Assembly: GCA_902812455.1 (NCBI GenBank)
Contig: CADDZH010000006.1
Coordinates: 1 to 64,000 of the forward strand
Source: Chloroflexota bacterium
GTDB lineage: Bacteria; Chloroflexota; Ktedonobacteria; Ktedonobacterales; Ktedonobacteraceae
Direction: 5' to 3'
Length of the DNA stretch: 64,000 nucleotides
In this document: positions 7,563 through 16,874 of the stretch, one piece after another
Position numbering within the stretch: position 1 is the first letter of the stretch
Layout: each line of letters opens with the position of its first letter
The notes under the pieces: model-generated
Databases searched by the model: none
What the model was told of the DNA's origin: nothing
Seen by the model: only the letters and a program-made list of their open reading frames with translations
Position numbers and translations under genes: made by a program

Positions 7563-8702
7563 TTACTGTGCTGGTGATACTACTGACTTCAAGAAACCTT
7601 CCAACTCAATAACCTCGATACGCGGTCTAGACTGTCGTCCCCCTTTCATCACCGCCTGATATGCCCTACGAACAACGGCTATCGCATCTTCGCTGGCATA
7701 GTAGCGCAAAGGGTTCATACTGTTTCCCCTAATGCCGCCTCGCATTACCAATTCAACTTTATGCTGGGATGGACGCGCGATTTGCACTTCGATATCGATT
7801 AGCTCCGACCCATTCACTATAATTCCATCTGGGATATGTTCTAGGAGCTGTCCTCTTTGCCGCTTCTCCTGCTCAGCTTGAATCGCTCGCTCGCTGATCC
7901 ATTTCAGGGAAGGATTCTCTTCCTCCAGCCTGAGCCGTACTTCGTTGATATGGTAGAGATGATCTAGCATGCGATCCTTTGGCGGCTCTGCTCGGTAGTT
8001 TAACCCGGCGTGATACAGGCCCTTCCTTGTCAGATGGATCCACCCTGGCTGCCCTACATACACTCTTCGGTAAACAGCGTACTTAGCGCACACCCAACGC
8101 TGGATAATCTGCGAGGCTCGAGAGACGGAGAGCCTCTCTGGATCGCTCGTTTGATACTCAGAGTGACGCGCAAGCAGGCGTTGTGCTTGGTCGAGGCGTA
8201 TGGCACGCATGTGCCCGATCCAGTTCATACAGTATCTGTCGCGATCAGTCCATTGTGGCTGGCCCTTATCTATGCGGGGCTTGCGCGGTGGGAGCAGTCC
8301 TTCATTACGGAGTTCCGCGATGACCCGTGATATCTCTTTCTCTCTTAACTGGAAAGGCAGAGATTCTAGAGCAGCATAGGGTGGAAGTCTTTTTCGTGGA
8401 TCTAGCTTCTCCTCTGCGATCAAACTGCGTAACCAATTCTTCATGAACATCGTACGCTCCTCCAGCGTATAGCGCATCGCAGGATCAATTTTTCCTTCGG
8501 TGATCTGCTGTTGCAGCCAATCAGTATAAAGCGCTGCTCTTCCCTTCTCACTATAAAACAGTTTTGATTGTGATCTGTACGGTGCCGTAAGCGCTGCATT
8601 CACTTGTTGTTCTGCTAAGTGAGCACTCTGGGTTGACACTTGTCTAAAGCACTCCGAGTAGTTTGCAGATTCGGAGGGATTTGATGACTGAGGTGGAATC
8701 AT
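7563..8702 (-). CDS. Replication-relaxation family protein
   Basis: The centre (TDRDRYCMNWIGHMRAIRLDQAQRLL) is the winged-helix start of the replication-relaxation family, found on plasmids and integrative elements and tied to DNA replication or transfer. Further on come LTRKGLYHAGL and the acidic HLYHINEVRLRLEEE block, then VNGSELIDIEVQIA, resembling an endonuclease-like beta core. The frame opens at 8945, but the start preferred is ATG 8702 (MIPPQSSNPS), which has AAAGGTGA upstream; the 81 residues before it look non-coding and hydrophobic. This gives 379 residues. It is cotranscribed with the exonuclease-like gene. Confidence 0.78.
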   Translation of the reverse strand: MIPPQSSNPSESANYSECFRQVSTQSAHLAEQQVNAALTAPYRSQSKLFYSEKGRAALYTDWLQQQITEGKIDPAMRYTLEERTMFMKNWLRSLIAEEKLDPRKRLPPYAALESLPFQLREKEISRVIAELRNEGLLPPRKPRIDKGQPQWTDRDRYCMNWIGHMRAIRLDQAQRLLARHSEYQTSDPERLSVSRASQIIQRWVCAKYAVYRRVYVGQPGWIHLTRKGLYHAGLNYRAEPPKDRMLDHLYHINEVRLRLEEENPSLKWISERAIQAEQEKRQRGQLLEHIPDGIIVNGSELIDIEVQIARPSQHKVELVMRGGIRGNSMNPLRYYASEDAIAVVRRAYQAVMKGGRQSRPRIEVIELEGFLKSVVSPAQ

Positions 8703-9525
8703 ATAGTTCTTCACCTTTCTTCTGCCGAGACTGTAAAAGTAGATTAAGCAATAAGAAATAGAGAAAAAATCACCGTAAAGGAAACGGACTACTAGGGCCT
8801 GCCAAGCCATGTAGTGAACACAAGCCCTAGCAAACAAATCTCCTAGGGTTTGTGCTATGTCTTGAGAGAGTGCTTGTCTTGCTAGCTTAGTTGCCATTGA
8901 CCACAAATATCGTATTTTGCTATGCGTCGGCTGAAACATTTTCATTCGTTCCCGTGTCGCTAAGTCGGTATAAATCGCTACACTGCCCTGAGCTAATCTC
9001 GCTTTACGGGTTGTTCCTTTCCAGTTCTCCTATCTCTCTCCTTGAGTTTTCCAGGAATCGGGCAAAGCCATGTACAGGCTGGTTGGTAAAATCCTTTCGG
9101 CAGCATTATCCTGACTCCCGTTTGGCCATTGAACATTCCTTAGCAGCATAGAAAAAATGTTTGCTACAAGGAAGAGGTTTTCTCAATCCCTTTATCACAA
9201 AATTAGATCTGAGGTAGGCATCAGTGTCTGTGAAATCGGTGCAGTTTTTCTTGTCGCTAAGTTGTTCATGGCACCCGGACTAACTACTAAGGTGCTAGCT
9301 ACGTCGCGTATTGTTGCTCCTGCATGGGGAACATGTTCATCTTTACCCGCTCATAGTTGTTCTCCCCTCTGTTCGCCCGATCGTCGCGATGACTTGTTGA
9401 GCCATGTTCGCTCACGTTTAACGTTTGGTGTAGGCCCTCAATGTTCCTGACAAAGGCAGCGGTAAAGATCTGTACGGCCGACAGCAGCTCATCAGTTAGT
9501 GCGAAGAGGACGACAGAACAAATGG
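8703..9525. other. Long stretch without a supported gene
   Basis: About 820 bases. Frames of 86 and 97 codons occur on the plus strand (8891-9151, 9157-9450) but lack ribosome sites and have unlike-protein composition. The word GTCGCTAAGT occurs twice (near 8957 and 9253). It is probably the leader of the replication-relaxation gene plus decayed sequence. Confidence 0.5.
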
Positions 9526-10524
9526 CTATGCTCTTACAAGCACTTTCAACACGCCCTTTTGTTCGGCGCGCTTGAAAGCAGCCGGCCCTTCATCAAGCGT
9601 ATAGCATGTACTGATTAACGTATGTACATCTACAAGTTTCTGGCTCAAAGCACGCAAGGCTGGGGCGAACGGACCACAGCGTGATCCCTCCACGCGGATC
9701 TCATTGATCACAATAGGAGCCAGGTGTAAGGTGCTCATACCTGAAACGGTACTTTTTAGGATAAGAACCCCTCTGGATCGTACTATACGTAGCGCCAACT
9801 CTAGCCCTTGTGCCGATCCAGTACACTCCACAACGATGTCCGCACCTCGCCCATTCTCTAATGCAAAACACTCCGCATCATCGAGCAGGTAGGTATGTAC
9901 TCCGTGCTTTTCTACCAGCGCCAGCTTCTCTTCGTGCTTGCCCACCATCGTAACCTCGCAACCGCTGAGAGCGAGCACCTGCGCTGCCAACTGGCCCATT
10001 TTGCCGTCGCCCAGCACCACGACCCGGTCAGTTGGCTTGATATGCACCTGCTCGAGCATTTCAAAATTGGCTGCCAGCGGCTCTGTAAAAACGGCTTCTT
10101 CATCGCTCACGTTATCTGGCACAATATGCAAATTTTCCAATGGCAGCATCAGATAGTCAGCAAACGCACCATCGCGATTAACAATACCTAGCGTTGTGCG
10201 GTTCGGGCAGTGGGTGGGCATGTTGTGCTGGCAGTACCAGCAATCAGAGCGATGGCAGGCAGCATTGATCTCCCCAACCACGCGTTTCCCTACCAGGTGC
10301 CCATACCGCTCTCTTGCCTCATCGCCGTAGATTTCCTCCACGACGCCTACAAACTCGTGGCCTAACACGCCCTGGTAATTCATATAGCCATGCACAATCT
10401 CCAGGTCGGTATTGCAAATCCCGGCCAGCAGGATGCGGATCAGGGCTTCACCCTCAACTGGCTCTGGCATGAGATAGTCGCGTTGCACTGTGAGCTTATG
10501 ATCGGCATAGACTAAGGCACGCAT
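9526..10524 (-). CDS. Zinc-dependent alcohol dehydrogenase (MDR family)
   Basis: A 332-residue medium-chain dehydrogenase. The catalytic zinc ligands are ICNTD (Cys) and GHEF (His-Glu). The structural zinc loop CHRSDCWYCQHNMPTHC has four Cys. The Rossmann segment VVVLGDGKMGQLAAQVLAL binds NAD(P), with a GDGKMG variant of GxGxxG. It resembles threonine/sorbitol-dehydrogenase-like enzymes; the substrate is unknown. ATG 10524 follows GAGGAGG; the frame continues to 10578 without support. The minus-strand sequence TGCTATACT at 10577-10569 is a good extended -10 box. Confidence 0.88.
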   Translation of the reverse strand: MRALVYADHKLTVQRDYLMPEPVEGEALIRILLAGICNTDLEIVHGYMNYQGVLGHEFVGVVEEIYGDEARERYGHLVGKRVVGEINAACHRSDCWYCQHNMPTHCPNRTTLGIVNRDGAFADYLMLPLENLHIVPDNVSDEEAVFTEPLAANFEMLEQVHIKPTDRVVVLGDGKMGQLAAQVLALSGCEVTMVGKHEEKLALVEKHGVHTYLLDDAECFALENGRGADIVVECTGSAQGLELALRIVRSRGVLILKSTVSGMSTLHLAPIVINEIRVEGSRCGPFAPALRALSQKLVDVHTLISTCYTLDEGPAAFKRAEQKGVLKVLVRA

Positions 10525-10763
10525 GCATGTCCTCCTCATCTTCTCTGTTCTGCCGTTTTCTCCTGTCCAGTATAGCATCTTTTTCTGGCGTTTCGAGCAT
10601 GTAGAAACATTAACACATATCGCTAGATTGCAACCAGATCATGACCTTTATGCACTTCTCAGAGCGCTGCTTAGACGGCATACTTGTGAAGAATCGGAAT
10701 AGTCATTAGCCCGCTTGAGGGATTGAAATTCAACAAACTCCATGAAAGTGGGGTTCATGTAGT

Positions 10764-12401
10764 ATGCGCTTCTCCGCGCGCTCAATTATAGGCATTCTGA
10801 TCCTGATCTCTACGCTCGTGAGTGTATTTCTGTTTAGAGATTTATGGCCTGGCCTGATCTCTATCCACGCTGCAACTGCGCCCCAGCAGACTGTCACGAC
10901 GGGTACCGTAGCTCCCTCGACAACAATCGATTCTCCCAATGCGCCTGCTACGGTTCCCAGGGGCGTGCGGCACATTCACCTGGGGAAGGGCCTGGCTGCT
11001 CAGGCCCCTCGGATCGAGGCAGCAGGTGCGCAGCTCGCAGGAGATGCAGGCCAGCTCCTGCAAAACTTCAATGGAACTAGCAGCCGCGACAGCGAGAAAA
11101 CGAACTTTGGTTCTGAATTTCAGCCGCCCGATCAGGGCCTGTGCGTGGGCAACGGATACGTCGTAGAACCTGTGAACTCGGCCTACAATATCTATCGCAC
11201 GAATGGCACCAGAATCGCCGGCCCCTTCAATGTCAATCGCCTGTTCAACGATGGGTACATGCAATTCACGAGCGATCCGCGCTGCTTCTATGATAAGTCA
11301 ACCAATACCTGGTTCGCTGTCATCCTTTTCATCAGCAGCAACAACCAGGTTGGACGCATTGATCTCTCGGTGAACCCTACCGGCGATCCAACGACACCCT
11401 GGACAACGTACAAGATCAACGTAAGCGATCCCGGCGATCCTGGCTGCCCGTGCTTTGGCGACCAGCCCCTGCTGGGCATCGACCAGTACAATGTGTACGT
11501 CAGCACCAACGAGTTCTCGATCCTTGGGCCACAATTCAACGGCGCGCAGATCTACGCCTTCTCCAAGTCGCAGCTTGTGGCCCTATCTAAGTCAGTCCAC
11601 TACGTCCACTTTGGCAACCTCAGTATTGGTGGCACGCTTGCTGCCTCGGTTCAACTCGCCATTTCCTTTGGGAAGCCCGATGCTGAATACTTCGTGGAAT
11701 CGCTGGATCCCAGTGGAACTTCCGACAACCGCATCGGCGCCTGGGCTATGACTAACCGCCAGGCTGTAAGCAAGGGAGGAATTCCTGACCTGTCCAATGT
11801 GGTTATCACCTCTGAGCCTTTTGGAGTGCCACCGGCCGCCCAGCAAGAGGGATCAAGCGCTGTGCTTGATTCTGGCGATGATCGCATGCAGCAGGTGCAG
11901 TACATCAATGGCAACCTCTGGGGAGAGCTGACCACAGCGATAACCCCTATCACCGATACTGAGGAGCGTGCAGGTGCTGCCTGGTTCGAGGTTCATCCAA
12001 ATCTGGACGGTAACGTAATTGGGGGTGCAACTATCAAGAACCAGGGCTATGTTGTCCTACCGGGCAGCTACTTGATTTACCCGGCAGTGCAGGCCAGCCC
12101 GCAGGGCACAGCCGCTATGATTATGACGCTAACCGGTGAAAACTTCTACCCCAGCGTCGCCTATACTGTGCTGCAAAAAGGGCAGGCATCATTTGGCCCT
12201 ATTCATATAGCCACTGCTGGAACCGGCCCTTATGTTTACCAGCCTCCCGCTCGTTGGGGCGATTACTCGTGGGCAATCCTCAGCCCCAATGAGAGTAGCT
12301 TCTGGCTGGCGACCGAGTACGTGCCGCCCGCTTCAAGCCAGACCACCGACGGAGAGCAAAACTGGGGTACCCGCGTGCTCGAGGTGAGCGCCCCGGCGTG
12401 A
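10764..12401 (+). CDS. Secreted or membrane-anchored protein of unknown function
   Basis: A 545-residue protein with an N-terminal hydrophobic segment (residues 8-24, IIGILILISTLVSVFLF) that serves as signal peptide or anchor. A Thr/Pro/Ala-rich linker follows, and then a large extracellular domain with repeated beta-type blocks (DPRCFYDKSTNTWFAVILF, QPLLGIDQYNVYVSTNEF, PPARWGDYS). The RWGDYS and bulky-aromatic pattern recalls a beta-propeller, but I cannot name a family. Cys pairs in GDPGCPCFGD may bind metal or form a disulfide. The ribosome site (GTGGGG) is weak and distant. It stands alone, with a promoter-like region and a repeat-like tail after it. Confidence 0.8.
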   Translation: MRFSARSIIGILILISTLVSVFLFRDLWPGLISIHAATAPQQTVTTGTVAPSTTIDSPNAPATVPRGVRHIHLGKGLAAQAPRIEAAGAQLAGDAGQLLQNFNGTSSRDSEKTNFGSEFQPPDQGLCVGNGYVVEPVNSAYNIYRTNGTRIAGPFNVNRLFNDGYMQFTSDPRCFYDKSTNTWFAVILFISSNNQVGRIDLSVNPTGDPTTPWTTYKINVSDPGDPGCPCFGDQPLLGIDQYNVYVSTNEFSILGPQFNGAQIYAFSKSQLVALSKSVHYVHFGNLSIGGTLAASVQLAISFGKPDAEYFVESLDPSGTSDNRIGAWAMTNRQAVSKGGIPDLSNVVITSEPFGVPPAAQQEGSSAVLDSGDDRMQQVQYINGNLWGELTTAITPITDTEERAGAAWFEVHPNLDGNVIGGATIKNQGYVVLPGSYLIYPAVQASPQGTAAMIMTLTGENFYPSVAYTVLQKGQASFGPIHIATAGTGPYVYQPPARWGDYSWAILSPNESSFWLATEYVPPASSQTTDGEQNWGTRVLEVSAPA

Positions 12402-12410
12402 GACCTTCCA

Positions 12411-12514
12411 GGGCGACCGCAAGGGTTTACACGGTAGGTGTTTTGGGTGAGCGACGGGTGACGAGGGCAAGCGCAAGGCCCCCACGCCACCCCGCTCCAC
12501 TCCTTGTCCCTACA
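12411..12514. repeat. GC-rich intergenic repeat-like sequence
   Basis: Starts with a GGGCGACC-GCAA-GGGT mini-hairpin and ends in TTGTCCCTAC, resembling the GTAGGGGC...GCCCCTAC hairpin elements at 22365 and 45151. Similarity is by eye only. Confidence 0.35.
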
Positions 12515-12532
12515 ACTATGTGCTAGTCTCTC

Positions 12533-12561
12533 TTGTAATTCCCTGTCTCTCGCGCTATACT
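12533..12561 (+). promoter_or_regulatory. Promoter for the methyltransferase gene
   Basis: TTGTAA at 12533-12538, a 17-base spacer and TATACT at 12556-12561, a good sigma-70-type pair 38 bases before the start at 12599. Confidence 0.6.
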
Positions 12562-12598
12562 TTGAAAAGCGCAAAGTGCGCAGGGAAAGAGCAATTCA

Positions 12599-13357
12599 AT
12601 GAATGCCTACGATCTGATCGCGCCCTTTTACGACATTGAGCACGCGCACTTCCAGGAAGACATTGACTTTTACCTCCACTATGCTGAGATGTGTACCGGC
12701 CCGCTGCTGGAGCTGGCCTGCGGCAGCGGGCGCCTGCTTCTCCCGCTTGCCGAGCAGGGCTATACGCTTGTGGGAGTAGACAGCTCAGAGCAAATGCTTG
12801 CCCTGGCCCGCGAGCGCCTGCAAGAAGCGCAGCTCTCGTCGCAGGTCACGCTTGTCCAGCAAGATGTCTGCGAACTCCACCTGTCGCAGCAGTTCAGCCT
12901 GGCATTTATTGCGCTTGGCTCCTTTGCGCATCTTGCCACTCGCAAGACCCAGCAGCAGGCGCTGGCTGCCATACGCAGGCATCTGACAGTCGGGGGAAGA
13001 TTCATCGTTGACATCAGCAACTCGGATGCTCGCTATATGGAGCATTTGAACGGCCAGTTGCTCCACCAGGGAACCTGGCCTGGTAATGATGGGACTTTTT
13101 TAACTCACCTGATCAGCCCGGCCTCCTCGACGACAAGCCACCTCCTGGAATTAACGCATTTCTATGATCGGTATGTCCAGGGAAGGCCGGTCAGCCGTAC
13201 CGTCGCCACCACCTATCTCTACTTGTTTGAACGCAGTGAGATGGAGCTATTGCTTGAGCAGGCGGGTTTTGCCGTCAAGGATGTCTACGGCGATTATGCT
13301 CTTGGTCCCTACACACTTGAGAGTCCACGTATGATCTTTATCACGGAAGCGCATTAA
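12599..13357 (+). CDS. Class I SAM-dependent methyltransferase
   Basis: A 252-residue enzyme. The SAM site is LLELACGSGRLLLPLAEQG (motif I, residues about 38-56), followed by VGVDSSEQML (motif II acid) and VTLVQQDVCEL. The post-core VGGRFIVDISNSD strand is conserved. The substrate is unknown; size and motifs fit small-molecule methyltransferases. It is transcribed from a good promoter at 12533-12561, and its last codons lie in a 45-bp sequence duplicated just before the endonuclease V gene. Confidence 0.88.
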   Translation: MNAYDLIAPFYDIEHAHFQEDIDFYLHYAEMCTGPLLELACGSGRLLLPLAEQGYTLVGVDSSEQMLALARERLQEAQLSSQVTLVQQDVCELHLSQQFSLAFIALGSFAHLATRKTQQQALAAIRRHLTVGGRFIVDISNSDARYMEHLNGQLLHQGTWPGNDGTFLTHLISPASSTTSHLLELTHFYDRYVQGRPVSRTVATTYLYLFERSEMELLLEQAGFAVKDVYGDYALGPYTLESPRMIFITEAH

Positions 13358-13461
13358 CGTGGGACTATGGTAGAGGTGGAGGACGATGGCAGAGGCAAGC
13401 TCTGCCACTACAAGGGCCACATATGATCTTTATCATGGAAGCGCATTAAGGTGGGACTATG
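13325..13461 (+). repeat. 45-bp direct repeat spanning a gene junction
   Basis: Copies at 13325-13369 and 13417-13461 differ at only three positions, with a 92-base period. Copy 1 holds the last codons and stop of the methyltransferase; copy 2 ends in the start codon of the next gene. The frame beginning at the ATG of copy 1 (13367) runs only 19 codons. It looks like a local tandem duplication that built the intergenic leader. Confidence 0.85.
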
Positions 13462-14181
13462 ACGGGCAAACTATTACATGATTGGAATCTTGAACCATCA
13501 GCCGCGATGAAATTGCAGCGCGAACTTGCTTCGCGTGTGATCCGCACAGACCAGTTGAAGGGAGAGGTGCGGCGCGTGGCGGGTGTCGATATGGCCATCA
13601 ATGAGCAGAGTGGGATGGCACGCGCTGCTGTCGTGCTTCTCTCCTTCCCCGATCTGGAGATACTGGAACGACACGTCTACGAAGAACCCGTGCGCATGGA
13701 ATATATTCCGGGCCTGCTCTCGTTCCGTGAAGTGCCCGCTATCCTGGGCGCATTTGCTCATTTGCGAGAGCAGCCCGACCTGGTGATGGTCGATGGACAG
13801 GGCATCGCGCATCCCCGGCGGTTGGGCATCGCTTCTCATCTTGGCCTCGTGCTCGATCTGCCTACTATTGGTTGCGCCAAATCAGTTTTGAGGGGTCATT
13901 ATGACGAAAAGAAGCTCGGTGAAGAGGTCGGAGACTGGGTGCCGCTGACCGATCGTGGTGAAATCATTGGGGCTGCCCTGCGCACGCGCCCTCGCGTTAA
14001 ACCGATGATTATCTCGCAGGGCCATCGCATCAGCCTGGAAACAAGCTTGCGCTATGTCCTGGCCTGCTGCAAGGGCTACCGCCTGCCGGAACCTACGCGG
14101 CTGGCGGATAAGCTCTCAAAGGATAACGAGTGGCGCGAACCGGAACCGGATGAGGGGCAGCAGCCATCGCTATGGGGATGA
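13459..14181 (+). CDS. nfi: Endonuclease V (deoxyinosine 3' endonuclease)
   Basis: A 240-residue enzyme that nicks DNA one base 3' of deaminated purines (inosine). The family acids are visible: GVDMA (first Asp, residue about 43), YIPGLLSFRE (Glu) and MVDGQGIAHPRRLGIASHLG (second Asp plus the conserved Gly-rich loop), then IGCAKSVLRG. The length is typical, with a short acidic C-terminal tail. ATG 13459 has AGGTGG close upstream, inside copy 2 of the local direct repeat. DNA repair role is well established for the family. Confidence 0.95.
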   Translation: MTGKLLHDWNLEPSAAMKLQRELASRVIRTDQLKGEVRRVAGVDMAINEQSGMARAAVVLLSFPDLEILERHVYEEPVRMEYIPGLLSFREVPAILGAFAHLREQPDLVMVDGQGIAHPRRLGIASHLGLVLDLPTIGCAKSVLRGHYDEKKLGEEVGDWVPLTDRGEIIGAALRTRPRVKPMIISQGHRISLETSLRYVLACCKGYRLPEPTRLADKLSKDNEWREPEPDEGQQPSLWG

Positions 14182-14187
14182 TACAAT
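14179..14187 (+). promoter_or_regulatory. Extended -10 promoter element TGATACAAT
   Basis: TG followed by A and TACAAT, placed 81 bases before the thiolase start. The same nine bases occur before three other genes in this window (18367; minus strand at 47670 and 52518). No clear -35 box. Confidence 0.5.
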
Positions 14188-14267
14188 ACTATCTAGTAGG
14201 CATCTTCTAGGGATGCTTGAATGATGCACATCCACAACGACGTGGATGCAGAACAGGAGAACACTAT

Positions 14268-15449
14268 ATGGCAGAACATATCCCCGTCATCGTTGGTGCA
14301 GCAAGAACGCCAACGGGCAAATTTCTTGGCAACCTTGCCAGTTTCACTGCCCCTCAACTGGGTGCAATTGCTATAAAGGAAGCTGTGCGCCGTTCGGGCA
14401 TAGCCCCGGACGCTATCGACGAAGTGATCATGGGTAATGTAGTCCAGGCAGGCATCGGGCAGGCTCCCGCCCGCCAGGCTGCTATCTATGCCGGATTACC
14501 TGATGATATTCCCGCCGTCACCGTCAACAAAGTCTGCGGCTCAGGCCTGAAAGCCGTCATGTTCGCGGCACAATCTATTCGTGCCGGGGACGAGCAGGCC
14601 TTTGTAGCGGGCGGCATGGAGAGCATGAGCAACGCTCCCTACCTGCTCATGAAAGCCCGTACAGGCTACCGCATGGGTGATGGAACGCTCGTAGACGCTG
14701 TCGTGCATGATGGCCTGTGGTGCGCTTTTGAAGATATACATATGGGCAACGAAGCCGAGATTATCGCCGAGAAATTCTGTGTCACTCGCGATGAGCAAGA
14801 CCAGTTCGCGCTGCAAAGTCACCAGCGAGCTGCCGCTGCCACTGCTGCCGGGCGCTTCAAAGAAGAGATCGTGCCCATCGAGGTAAAGCAGAAAAAGGGT
14901 ACGCTCATCGTTGATACCGATGAGCCTATTCGCATGGATACGACACTTGAAGCTCTCAGCAAGCTCAAACCGGCGTTCCAGGAAGGCGGTACCGTCACTG
15001 CCGGCAATGCCCCCGGCCTGAGCGATGGCGCCTCCGCCACGGTGGTCGTTGACCAGGCTTTTGCCAGGGAGCATGGCATGACGGAGCTTGCTCGCATTAC
15101 GGGCTATGCTTCGGCGGCCATTACACCGCGCTACGTCTTCGCCGCTCCCACGCGCGCCGTTAACCGCCTCTTAGAGCGCACCGGCCTGAAACTCAGTGAT
15201 TTCGATCTGATCGAGGTCAACGAGGCCTTTGCCGCGCAGACGCTGGCAAACGGCAAAGAATTGGACTGGGACTGGTCGCGCGTCAACGTTAATGGCGGCG
15301 CGATTGCGCTTGGTCATCCTATCGGTTCGAGCGGCTCGCGTGTCCTGATCACGCTGATCTATGAGCTGCGTCGTCGTGGTGGCGGTCGCGGCCTGGCAAC
15401 CCTCTGCCTCGGTGGAGGCGGAGCCGTCGCCATGTCCATCGAAGTGTAA
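14268..15449 (+). CDS. Acetyl-CoA acetyltransferase (thiolase)
   Basis: A 393-residue thiolase. The acyl-accepting Cys is in VNKVCGSGLKAV (about residue 90). The C-terminal catalytic pair lies in GGAIALGHPIGSSG (His) and LCLGGGGAVA (Cys). The enzyme condenses two acetyl-CoA or splits acetoacetyl-CoA; the length matches biosynthetic thiolases (AtoB/PhaA type). ATG 14268 has AGGAG eight bases upstream; the open frame back to 14217 lacks a ribosome site. A methyltransferase follows after 12 bases, probably in the same operon. Confidence 0.93.
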   Translation: MAEHIPVIVGAARTPTGKFLGNLASFTAPQLGAIAIKEAVRRSGIAPDAIDEVIMGNVVQAGIGQAPARQAAIYAGLPDDIPAVTVNKVCGSGLKAVMFAAQSIRAGDEQAFVAGGMESMSNAPYLLMKARTGYRMGDGTLVDAVVHDGLWCAFEDIHMGNEAEIIAEKFCVTRDEQDQFALQSHQRAAAATAAGRFKEEIVPIEVKQKKGTLIVDTDEPIRMDTTLEALSKLKPAFQEGGTVTAGNAPGLSDGASATVVVDQAFAREHGMTELARITGYASAAITPRYVFAAPTRAVNRLLERTGLKLSDFDLIEVNEAFAAQTLANGKELDWDWSRVNVNGGAIALGHPIGSSGSRVLITLIYELRRRGGGRGLATLCLGGGGAVAMSIEV

Positions 15450-15461
15450 AAGGAAATACAT

Positions 15462-16118
15462 ATGAACAGAGCAGCCTGGATCAAAGAAAAGCGCCGCATA
15501 AACGAAGAGCGTATGGACGCCATCTCCAAAGATTACGATGAGCACTGGGGCCATATCAATCCCTCTCACGCCGCCTTCTTGCAGCGCTTCCTCGACCTGT
15601 GCCCTCCAGGCTGCACTATCCTGGATGCCCCTTGCGGCACGGGCAAATACTGGCCGATGATCCTCGACAGCGGGCGCTCCGTTTTTGGCATTGATCAATC
15701 ACGTGGGATGCTGGCTCAAGCGCAGGCCAAATTTCCCAATGTGCCGGTTGAAAAGATGGGCCTGCAAGAACTCCCTTATGTCGAGGCTTTCGACGGTATC
15801 ATATGCATGGATGCAATGGAGGTAATCTTCCCAGAACACTGGCAACTCGTTCTAAACAACTTACACCGCGCGCTGAGGCCCGGCGGGCATCTCTACTTTA
15901 CCGTCGAGATCATCGACGAGCAGGAATTGCAGGAATCAATGGCAGCAGCCAGGGAACAGGGGCAACCCATAGTTGAAGGCGAATATGCGCACCATGGAGG
16001 GTATCATTACTACCCTCCGCTTGAGCAGGTCAGGCAATGGACGCGCGAAGCTGGCTTCACCATCCTGGATGAAGCTGAAGGCGATGGATACCAGCATTAT
16101 CTAGTGCAGAAGCTGTAG
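15462..16118 (+). CDS. Class I SAM-dependent methyltransferase
   Basis: A 218-residue enzyme. Motif I is CTILDAPCGTGKYWPMIL, the acidic motif FGIDQSRGML, and motif III FDGIICMDAMEVI, with the typical RPGGHLYFTVEI strand afterwards. The substrate is unknown. ATG 15462 follows AAAGGAA and starts 12 bases after the thiolase stop, so cotranscription is likely. Its 3' end faces a metallophosphoesterase gene at a 9-base gap. Confidence 0.87.
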   Translation: MNRAAWIKEKRRINEERMDAISKDYDEHWGHINPSHAAFLQRFLDLCPPGCTILDAPCGTGKYWPMILDSGRSVFGIDQSRGMLAQAQAKFPNVPVEKMGLQELPYVEAFDGIICMDAMEVIFPEHWQLVLNNLHRALRPGGHLYFTVEIIDEQELQESMAAAREQGQPIVEGEYAHHGGYHYYPPLEQVRQWTREAGFTILDEAEGDGYQHYLVQKL

Positions 16119-16127
16119 GGGCCCGAT

Positions 16128-16874
16128 TCATTGCGCCCTGTGCCAATCCTTAATCCACCATTCAACATGAGGCATCCCACTGTCTCGCGCACTCTGTATG
16201 AGAGCGTCCAGATCAAATGGGTCGCGCAGCATCTCGATACCCAGGCCATCTCCCTCCGAATGTATGATCGCGTACTCTGCCCAGGGGACGTTATACAGGT
16301 TTTCTACGCCCATCTCCATAGTGCCGTTCAGCGATAAGCCCACGCTGCCAGGGTTGAGCAAGAGTATGTCTTTGTAGCGCCGGAACATCTGGAAGTGTGT
16401 ATGCCCGCCAGCCATGATGTCCGCCTTGAAGCCTGCAAGCATTGGCTCTAAGTCCTCGCCTGTTGTGGCGGAATGAATGATCTCATTAAAGGAGCGTGGA
16501 GAGCCATGAAAGCACAACAGTTTCTTGCCGCCGGAAAGAGCAAGCTCGATGGCTGGCTGAAATCCGCGTATGTACTGCTGATCGGATGGCGAGAGTTGTT
16601 GAGCGCCCCAGTACTCAACCTCTTGTTGATTAGATTTGTCCTGGTCTTTCGTTTCTTCCAGTTGTGGCTCCAGAAGCCATGCGTCGGTATTGCCCATGAT
16701 AACAGGGCAGCCAATCGCTTTCAATCGATCAATGACTTCTCGGGGCTGGGGCCCAAGTGCAGCCACATCCCCCAGGCAAACAATGTGTTCGATGCCCCGG
16801 CTCGCAATGTCATCCAGGACAGCATTCAGCGCAACCAGGTTGCCGTGAATGTCAGAAATGATAGCAATATTCAC
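16128..16874 (-). CDS. Metallophosphoesterase (calcineurin-like, YfcE/MJ0936 type)
   Basis: A 248-residue phosphoesterase with all di-metal motifs: ISDIHGN (DxH), LGDVAALGP (GDxxxxGP), MGNTDAW (GNxD), CFHGSP and AGGHTHFQM (GHTH). It hydrolyses phosphodiesters or monoesters; the substrate is unknown. GTG 16874 overlaps the TGA of the upstream transporter as GTGA, a translational-coupling junction, and fits the family start (MxIAIISDIHGN). A TTG three bases upstream is the alternative. GGAGGAG lies upstream. Confidence 0.88.
   Translation of the reverse strand: MNIAIISDIHGNLVALNAVLDDIASRGIEHIVCLGDVAALGPQPREVIDRLKAIGCPVIMGNTDAWLLEPQLEETKDQDKSNQQEVEYWGAQQLSPSDQQYIRGFQPAIELALSGGKKLLCFHGSPRSFNEIIHSATTGEDLEPMLAGFKADIMAGGHTHFQMFRRYKDILLLNPGSVGLSLNGTMEMGVENLYNVPWAEYAIIHSEGDGLGIEMLRDPFDLDALIQSARDSGMPHVEWWIKDWHRAQ

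Noticed and set aside
8703..8945. 81-residue extension of the replication-relaxation protein
   Set aside because: Hydrophobic, unlike the family; ATG 8702 has a good ribosome site.
9157..9450. 97-codon plus-strand frame
   Set aside because: No ribosome site, unlike-protein composition, no motif.
10700..10740. CRISPR-repeat-like end (GAGGGATTGAAAT)
   Set aside because: Single copy, no spacer periodicity, no cas gene in the window.
14541..15074. 177-codon minus-strand frame in the thiolase gene
   Set aside because: Antisense shadow of a clear thiolase.
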